This document shows positions 1 through 11,554 of a stretch of DNA of 58,298 nt, piece after piece. Numbering within the stretch: position 1 is the stretch's first letter; every line of letters begins with the position of its first letter. The DNA is taken from the NCBI GenBank assembly GCA_016933335.1, contig JAFGBD010000039.1, forward strand, positions 1-58,298. Direction: 5' to 3'. The notes beneath the pieces were generated by a model. That model searched no databases. It was given only the letters and a program-made list of their open reading frames with translations, and was not told where the DNA came from. This stretch comes from Bacteroidales bacterium (lineage in GTDB: Bacteria; Bacteroidota; Bacteroidia; Bacteroidales; UBA10428). Position numbers and translations under genes: made by a program.

Positions 1-38
1 AAAACCAGGTGTCGGGCGTTCGAGTCGCTCCTCCCGTG
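1..38 (+). tRNA. tRNA-Trp, 3' portion (5' end outside window)
   Basis: The first 38 bases fold as the 3' half of a tRNA: last anticodon base and loop (1-3), anticodon stem strand ACCAG (4-8), 5-nt variable loop (9-13), T-stem GGGCG (14-18), TTCGAGT T-loop (19-25), T-stem CGCTC (26-30), acceptor strand CTCCCGT (31-37) and discriminator G (38). CCA is not encoded. The identity as Trp rests on the visible A as third anticodon base, the G discriminator usual for bacterial tRNA-Trp, and the tRNA-Trp/secE/nusG order common in Bacteroidota. The anticodon itself is outside the window. Confidence 0.8.
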
Positions 39-208
39 CAAAAGAATGAGTATCTGATGAAGCTTCCATGATGATGTTTTCAATAGATTGAAATGAGGGA
101 TCTTATAATTCATCCCGACTATTATACCGGGAACCTGTCCCGGTTCATCGGGAAGCAAGCCATAGGGCATGCAATGCGGGAGCGAATAACTTAGACAAAT
201 ATTTTCGG

Positions 209-400
209 ATGAAGATTATAAACTATTTTAAAGAGTCGTACAACGAGCTGGTACATAAAGTAACCTGGCCAAGCTGGGAAGAACTCCAGAGCAGTGCAAT
301 CATTGTGATGATCTCTACTTTAATCATAGCTGTCGTCATTGCCCTGATGGATTTAGGATTCAAAACCATAATGGAAAATATTTACGTATTGTTTTATTAA
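209..400 (+). CDS. secE: Preprotein translocase subunit SecE
   Basis: A 63-aa single-span inner-membrane protein that clamps SecY in the SecYEG channel. The N-terminal amphipathic part carries the family signature around VTWPSWEEL (residues 18-26), followed by one hydrophobic helix at about residues 29-48. The length matches the short SecE of most bacteria outside the gamma-proteobacteria. It lies downstream of tRNA-Trp and 18 bases before the nusG ATG, so the two are almost certainly co-transcribed. The 170-base spacer upstream has a small inverted repeat (CCGGGA/TCCCGG, 127-143) without a T-run. Confidence 0.95.
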   Translation: MKIINYFKESYNELVHKVTWPSWEELQSSAIIVMISTLIIAVVIALMDLGFKTIMENIYVLFY

Positions 401-418
401 TCATTGGAAAAATATCTG

Positions 419-967
419 ATGGAAGAACTTGCAAAAAAATGGTATGTTCTAAGGGCTATCGGAGGGAAAGAGAAGAAAGCCAAGGAATATATTGAAAATG
501 AAATAGCCCGGTTGAATTTACAGGATTATATATCGCAGGTTTTGATTCCGACAGAAAAGATCTATCAAATACGGGGCGGGAAGAAGATAAGCAAAGAAAG
601 GAATTTTTTCCCGGGCTATGTATTGGTTGAGGCTGCTTTGATTGGAGAAATTCCACATATTCTGAAAAATGTTACGCACATCATAGGATTTCTTGGTGCC
701 AAAGGTGACGAGTTGCCAACGCCTTTAAGAATATCAGAGGTTAAAAGAATACTGGGCAAGGTTGATGAACTTGCAGAGGGTGACGAAGAGATCAATGTCC
801 CGTTTTATATTGGCGAAACGGTTAAAGTGATTGATGGTCCTTTTAACAGCTTCACAGGTGTTATTGAAGAGGTAAATGAGGAAAAGAAAAAACTGAAGGT
901 AATGGTTAAGATTTTTGGCAGGAAAACACCGCTGGAACTTAGCTTCATGCAGGTAGAAAAAGAATAG
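419..967 (+). CDS. nusG: Transcription termination/antitermination protein NusG
   Basis: A 182-aa NusG that binds the RNA polymerase clamp and couples transcription to ribosomes or Rho. The NGN domain covers about residues 1-115, starting with the typical KKWYVLRAIGGKEKKAKEYIE region. The C-terminal KOW domain has the IDGPFNSFTGVIEEV stretch. The reading frame is open from a TTG at 404, but the ATG at 419 puts MEELAKKWYVL at the usual N-terminus and was chosen. It is followed by a 116-base spacer that can form a long hairpin, then rplK. Confidence 0.95.
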   Translation: MEELAKKWYVLRAIGGKEKKAKEYIENEIARLNLQDYISQVLIPTEKIYQIRGGKKISKERNFFPGYVLVEAALIGEIPHILKNVTHIIGFLGAKGDELPTPLRISEVKRILGKVDELAEGDEEINVPFYIGETVKVIDGPFNSFTGVIEEVNEEKKKLKVMVKIFGRKTPLELSFMQVEKE

Positions 968-989
968 ACAAAATAAAATACTAAAAATA

Positions 990-1048
990 CACGACAGGGG
1001 TGATTATAAATATCCGTAATGCTTCCTGAATAATCATCAGGTATCGTG
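990..1048 (+). promoter_or_regulatory. Imperfect hairpin in the nusG-rplK spacer, possible L1 autoregulatory site
   Basis: CACGA (990-994) pairs with TCGTG (1044-1048) and TGATTAT (1001-1007) with ATAATCA (1030-1036). The two stems are separated by a 6/7-nt internal loop. In other bacteria ribosomal protein L1 represses the rplK-rplA mRNA by binding a leader helix with an internal loop. The position here fits that role, but the L1 contact bases were not matched, so this is inference. Confidence 0.4.
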
Positions 1049-1083
1049 CAATTTCAATCAATAATTTTGGAAATCTAACAATT

Positions 1084-1527
1084 ATGGCTAAAGAAGTAGC
1101 AGGATTAATTAAACTACAAATCAGAGGTGGTGCAGCAAATCCTTCTCCTCCTGTCGGTCCTGCTCTGGGTGCTAAAGGTGTGAATATCATGGAATTTTGC
1201 AAACAGTTCAATGCCCGTACCCAGGATAAGGCAGGTAAATTGCTGCCGGTGGTTATAACCGTTTACGCAGACAAATCGTTTGAATTTGTTATCAAATCAC
1301 CACCGGTCGCAGTCCAGCTTCTTGAAGCATCCAAAACCAAATCAGGTTCGGCAGAACCAAACAGGGTTAAGGTTGCTTCCGTGAGCTGGGATCAGGTCAG
1401 AACCATTGCTGAAGAAAAGATGACTGATTTAAATGCATTCACCATTGAATCAGCAATGAAAATGGTTGCTGGTACTGCCAGAAGTATGGGAATCACCATT
1501 AAAGGAGAATTCCCTTCTGCTAAATAA
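1084..1527 (+). CDS. rplK: 50S ribosomal protein L11
   Basis: A 147-aa L11, which binds the GTPase-associated region of 23S rRNA. The N-terminal domain has the very conserved [15 protein letters not shown] motif (about residues 17-31), a substrate of PrmA methylation in other species, then [12 protein letters not shown]. The C-terminal RNA-binding domain contains the MGITIKG end. Length is standard. It is 23 bases upstream of rplA, forming the rplK-rplA pair. Confidence 0.97.
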   Translation: MAKEVAGLIKLQIRGGAANPSPPVGPALGAKGVNIMEFCKQFNARTQDKAGKLLPVVITVYADKSFEFVIKSPPVAVQLLEASKTKSGSAEPNRVKVASVSWDQVRTIAEEKMTDLNAFTIESAMKMVAGTARSMGITIKGEFPSAK

Positions 1528-1550
1528 TCATTTAATATTCCTAAGTTAAA

Positions 1551-2246
1551 ATGACAAGACTCACAAAAAATAGGAAAAAGGCTTTTGAAAAGATCGAACA
1601 GGGCAGGATGTATAAACTCTCTGAAGCAGCGCAACTGGTCAAGGATGTTACCGCTGCCAGGTTCGATTCATCAGTGGATATGGACATTCGCCTTGGTGTT
1701 GATCCGAGAAAAGCCAACCAAATGGTTAGGGGAGTTGTCACATTACCGCATGGTACGGGTAAAGAAATACGTGTACTGGTTTTGTGTACTCCTGATAAGG
1801 AAGAAGAAGCCAAAACTGCCGGAGCAGATTTTGTAGGTCTGGACGATTACATTGAGAAAATCCAGAATGGATGGACAGATGTGGATGTAATCATTACCAT
1901 GCCTTCTGTGATGGCTAAGATTGGCAAGCTGGGTAAGGTATTGGGACCCCGTGGTCTGATGCCTAATCCCAAGAGTGGCACTGTTACCATGGATATCGGC
2001 AAAGCTGTTAAAGAAGTGAAAACAGGTAAAATCGATTTCAAGGTTGATAAATATGGTATCGTGCACACTTCAATCGGAAAAGTTTCATTCACAGCGGATA
2101 AGATAGCTGAAAATGCAAGAGAATTCATTCATACACTTTTAAAGCTTAAACCAACAGCAACGAAAGGCACTTATCTGAGAAGTATTTACATTTCAAGTAC
2201 GATGAGTCCCGGGATTAAGATCGATGCCAGGTATGTCGATGAATAG
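1551..2246 (+). CDS. rplA: 50S ribosomal protein L1
   Basis: A 231-aa L1, component of the ribosomal L1 stalk and usually the translational repressor of its own operon. The family signature is visible at [21 protein letters not shown] (split here as [12 protein letters not shown] and [10 protein letters not shown], about residues 124-145), with the conserved TLPHGTGK loop near residue 63. Length matches the family (about 230 aa). An 88-base spacer with two small hairpins separates it from rplJ. Confidence 0.97.
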   Translation: MTRLTKNRKKAFEKIEQGRMYKLSEAAQLVKDVTAARFDSSVDMDIRLGVDPRKANQMVRGVVTLPHGTGKEIRVLVLCTPDKEEEAKTAGADFVGLDDYIEKIQNGWTDVDVIITMPSVMAKIGKLGKVLGPRGLMPNPKSGTVTMDIGKAVKEVKTGKIDFKVDKYGIVHTSIGKVSFTADKIAENAREFIHTLLKLKPTATKGTYLRSIYISSTMSPGIKIDARYVDE

Positions 2247-2334
2247 TGAAATATGTATGGAATGACTTTGTATTGTTATGAAACAATTGCCGGTTTATCC
2301 GGAAACGTATTGAATAAAATCATGTTTAATTCGT

Positions 2335-2859
2335 ATGAAAAGGGAAGATAAAGATAAAATCATAAGCAATCTGACTGAAACGATAAACCATTCAAAGCAT
2401 TTTTACCTGACTGATACTTCTGAATTAAATGCAGAAACAACATCCCAGTTACGGAGAAAATGTTTTGAACAGGATATCAAGCTGATTGTGGTAAAAAACA
2501 CGCTTTTGCGAAAAGCCCTGGAAAAGTGCAGTGAGAACTTTGAAGAATTATATGGGGTACTGAAAAATTCAACCTCCATAATGTTTTCGGAAAAGGGAAA
2601 TGTACCTGCAAAGCTTATCAAAGAATTCAGGAAAACCTTTGACAGACCATTGCTCAAGGCTGCTTACGTTGAAGAGTCTTTTTACATCGGGGATGATCAA
2701 CTTGATGCGCTGGCAAGTATTAAGACTAAGGAAGAAATTATTGGCGAGGTGATCATAATACTGCAATCACCTGTCAGGAATATTCTTTCCGGATTACAGT
2801 CCGGTAAACATAAACTGGCTGGTATCATAAAAACATTATCTGAAAAAGAAAAAAATTAA
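2335..2859 (+). CDS. rplJ: 50S ribosomal protein L10
   Basis: A 174-aa L10, base of the L7/L12 stalk. The N-terminal rRNA-binding domain includes LRRKCFEQDIKLIVVKNTLLRKAL (residues about 38-61 in shorter pieces LRRKCF and VVKNTLLRKAL). The C-terminal helix that anchors L7/L12 dimers is present. The preceding spacer holds a 6-bp hairpin (ATTGTT/AACAAT, 2272-2287) and a CCGG/CCGG hairpin just after it, in the place where L10 or the L10-L12 complex binds mRNA in other bacteria; no kink-turn was recognised. Confidence 0.96.
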   Translation: MKREDKDKIISNLTETINHSKHFYLTDTSELNAETTSQLRRKCFEQDIKLIVVKNTLLRKALEKCSENFEELYGVLKNSTSIMFSEKGNVPAKLIKEFRKTFDRPLLKAAYVEESFYIGDDQLDALASIKTKEEIIGEVIIILQSPVRNILSGLQSGKHKLAGIIKTLSEKEKN

Positions 2860-2885
2860 TTTTAACTATTTAAATAATTAACGAA

Positions 2886-3266
2886 ATGGCAGATTTAAAA
2901 GCATTTGCAGAACAATTGGTAAATTTATCTGTTAAAGAAGTAAATGAATTGGCTCAAATATTAAAGGAAGATTACGGTATAGAACCTGCCGCTGCTGCAG
3001 TTGCAGTAGCCGGTGCTGTAGCTGGCGGTGATGGAGGTGCAGTTGCAGAAGAAAAGTCATCATTTGATGTTATCCTGAAATCACCGGGAGGACAAAAACT
3101 CCAGATAGTAAAACTCGTCAAAGACCTTACCGGTCTGGGTTTGAAAGAAGCCAAAGCTGTTGTGGATTCCGCACCGGCTGCAATAAAAGAAGGTATTTCA
3201 AAAGATGAAGCTGAAGCACTGAAAAAACAACTGGAGGAAGCAGGGGCAGAAGTTGAACTTAAATAA
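2886..3266 (+). CDS. rplL: 50S ribosomal protein L7/L12
   Basis: A 126-aa stalk protein that recruits translational GTPases. The N-terminal dimerisation region is followed by an Ala/Gly-rich hinge (about residues 35-55) and the C-terminal domain with the conserved KTSFDVIL-like start (here [20 protein letters not shown], about 58-77) and the LGLKEAK factor-binding helix. It lies 26 bases after rplJ. The stop is directly followed by a 14-bp palindrome and a 13-bp stem-loop before rpoB. Confidence 0.97.
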   Translation: MADLKAFAEQLVNLSVKEVNELAQILKEDYGIEPAAAAVAVAGAVAGGDGGAVAEEKSSFDVILKSPGGQKLQIVKLVKDLTGLGLKEAKAVVDSAPAAIKEGISKDEAEALKKQLEEAGAEVELK

Positions 3267-3335
3267 AGAAGGTACCTTCTGATGTGATCATAAAGGTTTA
3301 ATCCCGGCTTTGTTTTGCTTTTCGGGATTAAACCT
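3267..3335 (+). promoter_or_regulatory. Palindrome and strong stem-loop between rplL and rpoB (attenuator or RNA-processing site)
   Basis: Two structures are visible. AGAAGGTACCTTCT (3267-3280) is a perfect 14-base palindrome immediately after the rplL stop. AGGTTTAATCCCG (3294-3306) and CGGGATTAAACCT (3323-3335) form a perfect 13-bp stem with a 16-nt loop. No T-run follows, so it is not a classic intrinsic terminator. In Escherichia coli the same spacer holds an attenuator and an RNase III site that lower rpoBC expression relative to ribosomal proteins; the same role is inferred here. Confidence 0.6.
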
Positions 3336-3380
3336 GTTCGGCATTATAAATAATCAGGGTTCGACTTAATTAATAGGGTA

Positions 3381-6300
3381 ATGATAATCAACAACAATTC
3401 CGAGCGTATTAATTTTTCTTCAAGGACAGATCAGTTAAAATATCCGGATTTTCTTGAAGTACAGCTTAAGTCATTCAGGGAGTTTTTTCAGCTTAACACG
3501 ACACCTGAAGACAGAAAACAAGAAGGCCTTTTCAGGGTTTTCAACGAGAATTTTCCCATCACTGATACAAGAAATAACTTCGTACTGGAATTTCTGGATT
3601 ATCAGATTGATCCGCCGAGGTACTCAATTGAAGAATGCATAGAAAGAGGCCTTACCTATAGTGTTCCCCTTAAGGCAAAGCTGAAATTATATTGTACCGA
3701 TCCGGAACATGAAGACTTTGACACGGTCATCCAGGAAGTGTATCTTGGTACAATGCCATACATGACAGAAAGAGGCCTTTTTGTGATTAACGGAGCTGAG
3801 CGTGTTGTCGTATCACAGTTGCACCGGTCTCCCGGAGTTTTCTTTGGACAGAGCCTTCATGCAAACGGAACAAAGCTATACTCTGCCAGGATTATCCCCT
3901 TCAAGGGTTCATGGATTGAATTTGCGACCGATATCAATAATGTGATGTATGCATATATCGATCGTAAAAAGAAACTACCTGTAACCACGCTTTTGCGTGC
4001 AATCGGATACGAAGGTGACAAAGACATCCTGGAGATTTTTGATCTTGCAGACGAGATAAAAGTCTCAAAAACTGCCTTGAAAAAGCTGGTAGGACGCAAA
4101 CTTGCAGCCCGCGTATTAAAATCATGGATCGAGGATTTCGTTGACGAGGATACCGGTGAGGTGGTTTCCATCGAAAGGAATGAAGTTATCATTGACAGGG
4201 AAACATTACTGGAAAATGAACATGTTGATGCAATCATCGATTCAGGCGCCAAATCAATTTTACTGCATAAAGAATCACAGAACCAGTCTGATTTTGAGAT
4301 CATCTACAATACACTTCATAAAGATCCGTGTAATTCTGAAAAAGAAGCCGTTCTGCACATTTACAGGCAATTACGTAACTCCGAGCCTCCAGATGAAGCA
4401 ACTGCCCGTGATGTGATCGACAAGCTCTTTTTCTCAGACAAAAGATATGACCTCGGTGAAGTAGGCAGATACAGGATTAATAAAAAACTGGGACTTGAAA
4501 CCTCCATGGATGTGAAAGTCCTTACCAAAGAAGATATCATCAGGATCATTAAATACCTGATTGAACTCATAAATTCAAAAACCGATGTTGATGATATCGA
4601 CCATCTGAGTAACCGGAGGGTCAGAACTGTTGGTGAACAACTCGCAAATCAATTCAGTGTCGGACTTGCAAGAATGGCAAGGACCATTCGTGAAAGGATG
4701 AATGTCCGTGATAACGAGGTTTTTACCCCCATTGACCTGATTAACTCAAAGACGCTCTCATCGGTTATTAATTCTTTTTTTGGAACAAACCAGCTCTCAC
4801 AATTTATGGATCAGACCAATCCGCTGGCTGAAATGACCCATAAACGCAGGATGTCTGCGCTGGGACCCGGAGGTCTTTCACGGGAGAGGGCAGGTTTTGA
4901 AGTGCGTGATGTTCATTATACGCATTATGGAAGATTATGTCCCATTGAGACTCCCGAAGGTCCGAATATCGGTCTTATTTCTTCGTTGTGTGTATATGCA
5001 AAAATCAATGACCTGGGATTTATCGAAACACCTTATCGCAGGGTTACCAATTCTCTGGTTGACCTTTCTTCGGATGGTATTATTTTCCTCAGTGCCGAAG
5101 AAGAAGAATCAAAGGTTATTGCCCAGGCAAATGCACCGATTAAAAACAGTGGTGAATTTGTCAATCCGCGTGTAAAAGCAAGATACAACGGAGACTTCCC
5201 TCTGGCTGAAGCACCAAGTGTAGAACTCATGGATGTGGCTCCCAACCAGATTGCTTCAATAGCAGCTTCATTGATACCCTTCCTTGAACATGATGATGCA
5301 AACCGTGCACTGATGGGTTCAAACATGATGAGACAGGCTGTACCGCTGATTCAGGCTGATGCACCCATTGTCGGTACCGGGATTGAACACGAGGTGGTCA
5401 GGGATTCGCGTCTTCAGATCAGTGCAGAAGGAGACGGGATTGTGGAATACGTGGATGCAAACGAAATAGTCATTCGTTATGCCATGACCGAAGAAGAGAA
5501 GTTTGTCAGCTTCGAGGGTGATACCAGAAGATACAAATTGCCCAAGTTCAAGAAAACAAACCAGAATACCTGTATTAACCTTAAGCCAATAGTAAAAAAA
5601 GGTGACAAAATAACCAAAGGACAGATATTAACAGAAGGTTATGCAACCAGGTCGGGTGAACTGGCTCTCGGAAGAAACCTAAAGGTGGCATTTATGCCGT
5701 GGAAAGGTTACAATTTTGAGGATGCCATCGTTATTTCTGAAAATGTTGTTCGCGATGATTTGTTTACCTCCATCCATATCGATGAATACATGCTTGAGGT
5801 GAGAGATACCAAACGCGGACTGGAGGAACTTACATCAGATATACCCAATGTAAGTGAAGAAGCAACAAAAAATCTTGATGAAAACGGGCTGATCAGGATC
5901 GGAGCCGAAGTTTTTCCGGGTGACATTCTGATCGGAAAAATAACACCGAAAGGTGAATCTGATCCATCACCGGAAGAAAAGCTCCTCCGCGCCATATTCG
6001 GCGATAAGGCAGGTGATGTTAAAGATGCATCACTGAAAGCACCCCCGTCATTGCAGGGAGTGGTCATTGACAAAAAGCTTTTCTCTCGATCTGTGAAGGA
6101 CAAAAAACTGAAGACCTCTACCAAACCAATACTTGATAAAATTGAAGAGGAATTTGCCAGAAATACAAATGAACTGAAATCAAAGCTAATCGATAAGCTG
6201 TTTATCCTTGTTAATGGAAAAACTTCCCAGGGAGTGAAAGATTACTTTAATACGGAGATCGTTCAGAAAGGGGCAAAATTCACCCAGAAGATCCTTCAGG

Positions 6301-7193
6301 AGATTGATTATATGAATATCAATCCTTATAAATGGACGACTGACAAGGAAAAGAATGATCAGATATGTATGCTTATATTCAATTACATCACTAAGTTCAA
6401 AGAATATGATGCAATATATAAAAGAAAGAAATACAACATTACCATCGGTGATGAACTGCCGGCGGGAATAGTGCAGCTGGCAAAAGTTTATGTTGCACAG
6501 AAGCGTAAGATCAAAGTCGGTGATAAGATGGCAGGCCGTCATGGTAACAAGGGTATCATTTCAAAGATCGTAAGAATGGAAGATATGCCATTCCTTGAAG
6601 ACGGCACACCGGTAGATATCGTCTTAAATCCTCTGGGTGTGCCATCGCGTATGAACCTGGGCCAGATTTACGAGACGGTTTTAGGCTGGGCTGGTTCTGA
6701 ACTTGGACTTAAATTTTCTTCACCCATTTTCGACGGGGCTACCATTGATCAGATTACAGAATACACTGAAAAGGCTGACCTGCCTATATTTGGTAAAACA
6801 TATCTTTACGACGGAGGTACCGGTGAGAGATTTGACCAGCCGGCTACCGTAGGTATGATTTATATGTTAAAGCTCGGCCATATGGTCGATGATAAGATGC
6901 ATGCACGTTCCATAGGGCCCTATTCACTTATTACACAGCAACCTCTTGGTGGTAAAGCCCAGTTTGGAGGACAAAGATTCGGGGAAATGGAAGTGTGGGC
7001 ACTTGAGGCATTTGGTGCTGCACATATATTACAGGAGATTCTTACCGTGAAATCTGACGATGTTGTCGGAAGAGCCAAAGCATATGAATCGATTGTAAAA
7101 GGAGAACCAATGCCGCAACCGGGAATTCCCGAATCGCTTAACGTGCTCCTTCATGAGTTAAGAGGATTGGGATTAAGTATCAACCTGCTATAA
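3381..7193 (+). CDS. rpoB: DNA-directed RNA polymerase subunit beta
   Basis: A 1270-aa beta subunit of full Bacteroidota length. The rifampicin pocket is intact: D477, H487 and S492 correspond to E. coli D516, H526 and S531, so the sequence predicts rifampicin sensitivity; the only nearby change seen is T for the E. coli N518. Other hallmarks are [17 protein letters not shown], the GYNFEDA motif (about residue 775) and the [14 protein letters not shown] motif (about residue 1045). It precedes rpoC by 59 bases counted to the preferred rpoC start. Confidence 0.98.
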   Translation: MIINNNSERINFSSRTDQLKYPDFLEVQLKSFREFFQLNTTPEDRKQEGLFRVFNENFPITDTRNNFVLEFLDYQIDPPRYSIEECIERGLTYSVPLKAKLKLYCTDPEHEDFDTVIQEVYLGTMPYMTERGLFVINGAERVVVSQLHRSPGVFFGQSLHANGTKLYSARIIPFKGSWIEFATDINNVMYAYIDRKKKLPVTTLLRAIGYEGDKDILEIFDLADEIKVSKTALKKLVGRKLAARVLKSWIEDFVDEDTGEVVSIERNEVIIDRETLLENEHVDAIIDSGAKSILLHKESQNQSDFEIIYNTLHKDPCNSEKEAVLHIYRQLRNSEPPDEATARDVIDKLFFSDKRYDLGEVGRYRINKKLGLETSMDVKVLTKEDIIRIIKYLIELINSKTDVDDIDHLSNRRVRTVGEQLANQFSVGLARMARTIRERMNVRDNEVFTPIDLINSKTLSSVINSFFGTNQLSQFMDQTNPLAEMTHKRRMSALGPGGLSRERAGFEVRDVHYTHYGRLCPIETPEGPNIGLISSLCVYAKINDLGFIETPYRRVTNSLVDLSSDGIIFLSAEEEESKVIAQANAPIKNSGEFVNPRVKARYNGDFPLAEAPSVELMDVAPNQIASIAASLIPFLEHDDANRALMGSNMMRQAVPLIQADAPIVGTGIEHEVVRDSRLQISAEGDGIVEYVDANEIVIRYAMTEEEKFVSFEGDTRRYKLPKFKKTNQNTCINLKPIVKKGDKITKGQILTEGYATRSGELALGRNLKVAFMPWKGYNFEDAIVISENVVRDDLFTSIHIDEYMLEVRDTKRGLEELTSDIPNVSEEATKNLDENGLIRIGAEVFPGDILIGKITPKGESDPSPEEKLLRAIFGDKAGDVKDASLKAPPSLQGVVIDKKLFSRSVKDKKLKTSTKPILDKIEEEFARNTNELKSKLIDKLFILVNGKTSQGVKDYFNTEIVQKGAKFTQKILQEIDYMNINPYKWTTDKEKNDQICMLIFNYITKFKEYDAIYKRKKYNITIGDELPAGIVQLAKVYVAQKRKIKVGDKMAGRHGNKGIISKIVRMEDMPFLEDGTPVDIVLNPLGVPSRMNLGQIYETVLGWAGSELGLKFSSPIFDGATIDQITEYTEKADLPIFGKTYLYDGGTGERFDQPATVGMIYMLKLGHMVDDKMHARSIGPYSLITQQPLGGKAQFGGQRFGEMEVWALEAFGAAHILQEILTVKSDDVVGRAKAYESIVKGEPMPQPGIPESLNVLLHELRGLGLSINLL

Positions 7194-7252
7194 AACAGCC
7201 CGGCAGGTAATAATTGTATTGTTGTTTAATAACCATCAGACATCATCATACC

Positions 7253-10200
7253 ATGTCATTCAGAAGAGATAACAAAGTTAAATCAAATTTTACCAAGATA
7301 TCCATAGGACTGGCTTCACCGGAAGAAATCCTTGAACGTTCAAGCGGTGAGGTTTTGAAACCGGAAACAATTAATTACAGGACATACAAGCCCGAAAGAG
7401 ACGGTTTGTTCTGTGAACGTATTTTCGGCCCGGTTAAAGATTATGAATGTCATTGCGGTAAATATAAAAGAATCAGGTACAAAGGGATTGTTTGCGACAG
7501 GTGCGGTGTGGAAGTAACTGAAAAGAAGGTACGCCGTGAACGCATGGGTCATATTTCACTTGTTGTTCCTGTTGCTCATATCTGGTATTTTCGTTCCATG
7601 CCCAATAAAATAGGATATCTGCTCGGACTTCCATCAAAAAAGCTCGATTCAATCATTTACTACGAGAGATATGTGGTAATCAATCCAGGTGTTAAACAGG
7701 CAGATGGTGTTAATTACCTTGACTTCCTCTCGGAAGAAGAATATCTTGAAATAATCGAGTCTTTACCCAAGGAAAACCAGATGCTCGATGACAACCATCC
7801 CGACAAATTTGTTGCTAATATGGGTGCTGAGGCTTTATATCAGCTGCTTGAGAGACTGGATCTGGATGACCTTTCTTACGAGCTAAGGCATAAAGCCAGT
7901 ACCGAAACTTCACAGCAACGTAAGAACGAAGCATTGAAAAGACTTCAGGTAGTTGAGGCTTTCAGGGCTTCCAAAGGAGTGAATCGTCCTGAGTGGATGA
8001 TTGTAAAAGTAGTACCCGTCATACCTCCGGAATTAAGACCTTTGGTTCCGCTTGACGGCGGCCGCTTTGCCACTTCTGACCTGAATGATCTGTACCGCAG
8101 GGTGATCATACGAAACAACCGTCTGAAGAGGCTGATTGAGATCAAAGCACCGGAAGTAATATTGAGAAATGAAAAAAGGATGCTTCAGGAAGCTGTCGAT
8201 TCACTCTTTGATAACTCAAGAAAAGCCAATGCAGTTAAGACTGATGCAAACAGACCTTTGAAATCATTGAGCGACAGTTTAAAAGGGAAACAGGGACGAT
8301 TTCGCCAGAACCTGCTGGGTAAAAGAGTTGACTATTCAGCCCGTTCTGTCATTGTTGTTGGTCCTGAGCTGCAACTGCATGAATGTGGTTTGCCGAAGGA
8401 CATGGCAGCTGAACTTTACAAACCTTTTATAATCAGAAAACTGATTGAAAGGGGTATTGTCAAAACAGTAAAATCTGCCAAGAAGATTGTCGACCGTAAA
8501 GATCCTGTTGTATGGGATATATTGGAAAATGCGCTCAAGGGTCATCCTGTTTTGCTTAACCGGGCACCAACCCTTCACAGATTAGGTATCCAGGCATTCC
8601 AGCCAAAACTTATTGAAGGAAAAGCCATTCAGTTGCATCCGCTGGTTTGCACTGCTTTTAATGCAGATTTCGACGGCGACCAGATGGCCGTTCATTTACC
8701 ATTAAGCAATGCAGCCATACTTGAAGCACAGATACTGATGCTGGCCTCTCACAATATACTTAATCCGGCCAACGGGGCACCGATAAGTGTTCCTTCACAG
8801 GATATGGTGCTCGGACTTTATTACATGACCAAAGCAAGGAAAAGCACTCCCGAAAGGCCGGTCAAAGGTGAAAACCTGACATTTTATTCTCCTGAGGAAG
8901 TTAATATTGCATATAACGAAGGAAGAGTAGAATTGCATGCCATCATCAGGGTGAAAGTCCGGGTTATGGAAGAAGGCAAACTGGTTAAACAAATAGTTGA
9001 AACCACCGTAGGCAGGGTATTGTTTAATGAGGTGGTCCCGGAAGAAATAGGATTCATCAACGAGCTTCTTACAAGAAGATCTTTAAGAGATATCATCGGC
9101 GAAGTGCTGAAGTATACCGGTACATCTGTCTGTTCCAACTTTTTGGATGCAATCAAGGATATGGGTTATAAGATGGCTTTCAGAGGCGGTTTGTCATTTA
9201 ACCTTGATGATGTTATCGTTCCTGATGAAAAGGAAGAGCTTGTTTCTGAAGGCTATCAGCAGGTTGATGAGGTCCTTAATAATTATAACATGGGCTACAT
9301 CACCAATAACGAGCGATACAATCAGATCATAGACATATGGACGCATACCAATGCCAAGATTACCCAGAATCTGCTGAATAAATTATCATATGACAAGCAG
9401 GGTTTCAATCCTGTTTACATGATGCTTGACTCGGGCGCCAGGGGCTCAAAAGAACAGATCAGGCAGCTTTCAGGAATGAGGGGATTGATGGCAAAACCGC
9501 AGAAATCGGGTTCAACAGGTTCTGAGATTATAGAAAACCCGATCCTGTCGAATTTCAAGGAGGGATTGTCAGTTCTGGAATACTTCATTTCCACCCATGG
9601 GGCAAGGAAGGGTCTGGCCGACACTGCCTTAAAAACAGCTGATGCCGGATATCTTACCAGGCGGCTAGTGGATGTGGCCCAGGATGTCATTATAACAGAA
9701 GAAGATTGCGGTACCTTAAGGGGACTTGTAGCCAATGCCATCAAGAACAATGAGGAAATTGTTGAAACCCTGTATGAAAGAATTCTCGGACGTACGGCAG
9801 TTCATGATGTATATCATCCTTTAACAGGAGAATTGATTGTTACTTCCGGTGAAGAAATTACAGAGAATATCGCCAGGTTAATTGAAGATTCCCCTATTGA
9901 ACAGGTAGAAATAAGATCAGTGCTGACATGTGAATCAAAAAAAGGTGTCTGTGCCAAGTGTTACGGACGTAACCTGGCTACCAGCCGTATGGTACAGATC
10001 GGCGAAGCTGTAGGGGTTATAGCCGCCCAGTCTATCGGAGAGCCGGGTACACAGCTGACACTCCGTACTTTCCATGTTGGTGGTACTGCATCCAATATCA
10101 CTTCCGAGTCAAATATCATTGCAAAGTATGATGGTATTGCTGAAATTGAAGAGTTAAGGGTCGTTGAAAGGACAGATGAAACAGGAAGGAAAGTCAATAT

Positions 10201-11542
10201 TGTGATAGGGCGTCTGGCTGAATTGCGCATTGTCGATACGAATACAGGTATTTCACTTACAACCAATAATATACCTTATGGTGCCAAGTTGTATATTAAG
10301 AATGGCGATGAAATTAAAAAAGGTACCCTGATTTGTGAGTGGGATCCTTATAATGCCGTCATTATCTCTGAAATATCCGGTAAGGTATCTTTTGAACATG
10401 TACAGGAAAGTGTTACCTATAAAGAGGAATCTGATGAGGTTACAGGTTATCGTGAAAAGGTGATCATTGAAACAAGGGATAAATCCAAGAATCCTGGTGT
10501 AAGAATATTGAGTGATAAAGGTGAGGTGCTTAAATCATACAACCTGCCGGTTGGTTCCCACATCTCCATTAAAGAGAATGACCCTGTCAATGCAGGAGAC
10601 ATACTGGTAAAAATTCCGCGTGCTGTCGGAAAATCGGGTGATATCACCGGTGGTCTTCCGAGGGTGACAGAATTATTTGAGGCACGAAACCCGTCAAATC
10701 CTGCTGTCGTATCTGAAATTGATGGCGAGGTGTCTTTTGGAAAGGTAAAAAGAGGAAACAGGGAAATAGTGGTAACATCAAAAGCCGGCCAGGTAAAAAA
10801 ATATCTTGTTCCGCTCTCGAAACAGATACTGGTGCAGGAAAACGATTATGTAAAGGCAGGTACTGCGCTGTCTGACGGGGCTATCACTCCTTCCGACATT
10901 CTTACGATCAAGGGACCTACAAAGGTCCAGGAATATATTGTGAATGAAGTACAGGAAGTGTACAGGTTACAGGGTGTTAAGATCAATGACAAACATTTTG
11001 AAGTCATTGTAAGGCAGATGATGCGCAAGGTCGAGATCATCGATCCGGGTGATACCAAGTTCCTTGAAAGACAAATCGTTGATAAATGGGAATTCATGGA
11101 TGAAAACGACTGGATATTTGGCAAAAAGGTGATCACTGATGCCGGAGATTGTGAAACACTTAAACCGGGACAGATCATTACCGCCAGAAAGATGCGCGAC
11201 GAGAACTCAATTCTGAAACGAAAGGATGTCAGGCCTGTCCAGGCAAGAGAAGCCATCCCTGCTACCTCTCAGCAGATCCTCCAGGGTATTACAAGGGCAG
11301 CGCTGCAAACACAGAGTTTCTTTTCCGCAGCATCTTTTCAGGAAACCACAAAAGTGCTGAATGAGGCTGCCATTTATGGCAAAGTTGATTACCTGGAAGG
11401 TCTGAAAGAGAATGTAATCGTAGGGCATCTGATTCCGGCCGGTACAGGTAATCGAAGGTTCAATAGTCTGATAGTCAGCTCTAAAGATGAATATGAAAAC
11501 GTGATGGAAGATGAATACCAGGATGAAGAAGCAATCAGTTAA
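7253..11542 (+). CDS. rpoC: DNA-directed RNA polymerase subunit beta'
   Basis: A 1429-aa beta' subunit. The catalytic [14 protein letters not shown] loop has Asp at 472, 474 and 476, which hold the active-site magnesium. The N-terminal zinc site is C66, C68, C81, C84. The second zinc cluster ([13 protein letters not shown]) precedes the bridge-helix and trigger-loop region with [17 protein letters not shown]. The frame is open upstream to 7214, but the ATG at 7253 gives [26 protein letters not shown], the family start. It is co-transcribed with rpoB and the DUF3467 gene. Confidence 0.98.
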   Translation: MSFRRDNKVKSNFTKISIGLASPEEILERSSGEVLKPETINYRTYKPERDGLFCERIFGPVKDYECHCGKYKRIRYKGIVCDRCGVEVTEKKVRRERMGHISLVVPVAHIWYFRSMPNKIGYLLGLPSKKLDSIIYYERYVVINPGVKQADGVNYLDFLSEEEYLEIIESLPKENQMLDDNHPDKFVANMGAEALYQLLERLDLDDLSYELRHKASTETSQQRKNEALKRLQVVEAFRASKGVNRPEWMIVKVVPVIPPELRPLVPLDGGRFATSDLNDLYRRVIIRNNRLKRLIEIKAPEVILRNEKRMLQEAVDSLFDNSRKANAVKTDANRPLKSLSDSLKGKQGRFRQNLLGKRVDYSARSVIVVGPELQLHECGLPKDMAAELYKPFIIRKLIERGIVKTVKSAKKIVDRKDPVVWDILENALKGHPVLLNRAPTLHRLGIQAFQPKLIEGKAIQLHPLVCTAFNADFDGDQMAVHLPLSNAAILEAQILMLASHNILNPANGAPISVPSQDMVLGLYYMTKARKSTPERPVKGENLTFYSPEEVNIAYNEGRVELHAIIRVKVRVMEEGKLVKQIVETTVGRVLFNEVVPEEIGFINELLTRRSLRDIIGEVLKYTGTSVCSNFLDAIKDMGYKMAFRGGLSFNLDDVIVPDEKEELVSEGYQQVDEVLNNYNMGYITNNERYNQIIDIWTHTNAKITQNLLNKLSYDKQGFNPVYMMLDSGARGSKEQIRQLSGMRGLMAKPQKSGSTGSEIIENPILSNFKEGLSVLEYFISTHGARKGLADTALKTADAGYLTRRLVDVAQDVIITEEDCGTLRGLVANAIKNNEEIVETLYERILGRTAVHDVYHPLTGELIVTSGEEITENIARLIEDSPIEQVEIRSVLTCESKKGVCAKCYGRNLATSRMVQIGEAVGVIAAQSIGEPGTQLTLRTFHVGGTASNITSESNIIAKYDGIAEIEELRVVERTDETGRKVNIVIGRLAELRIVDTNTGISLTTNNIPYGAKLYIKNGDEIKKGTLICEWDPYNAVIISEISGKVSFEHVQESVTYKEESDEVTGYREKVIIETRDKSKNPGVRILSDKGEVLKSYNLPVGSHISIKENDPVNAGDILVKIPRAVGKSGDITGGLPRVTELFEARNPSNPAVVSEIDGEVSFGKVKRGNREIVVTSKAGQVKKYLVPLSKQILVQENDYVKAGTALSDGAITPSDILTIKGPTKVQEYIVNEVQEVYRLQGVKINDKHFEVIVRQMMRKVEIIDPGDTKFLERQIVDKWEFMDENDWIFGKKVITDAGDCETLKPGQIITARKMRDENSILKRKDVRPVQAREAIPATSQQILQGITRAALQTQSFFSAASFQETTKVLNEAAIYGKVDYLEGLKENVIVGHLIPAGTGNRRFNSLIVSSKDEYENVMEDEYQDEEAIS

Positions 11543-11554
11543 ACAGGTATTATT

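Noticed and set aside
127..143. CCGGGA/TCCCGG hairpin before secE
   Set aside because: No T-run, short, and no partner for a regulatory role; noted only in the secE entry.
404..418. Longer NusG from a TTG start
   Set aside because: The ATG at 419 gives the family N-terminus; the extra residues MEKYL match no homologue pattern.
1062..1069. TAATTTTG just before rplK as a promoter
   Set aside because: No -33 TTG at a useful distance; rplK is co-transcribed with nusG.
981..1211. Minus-strand frame over the rplK start
   Set aside because: Shadow of rplK; no ribosome binding site or known family.
7214..7252. Longer RpoC start
   Set aside because: Thirteen extra residues including HHH are not of the family; ATG at 7253 fits.
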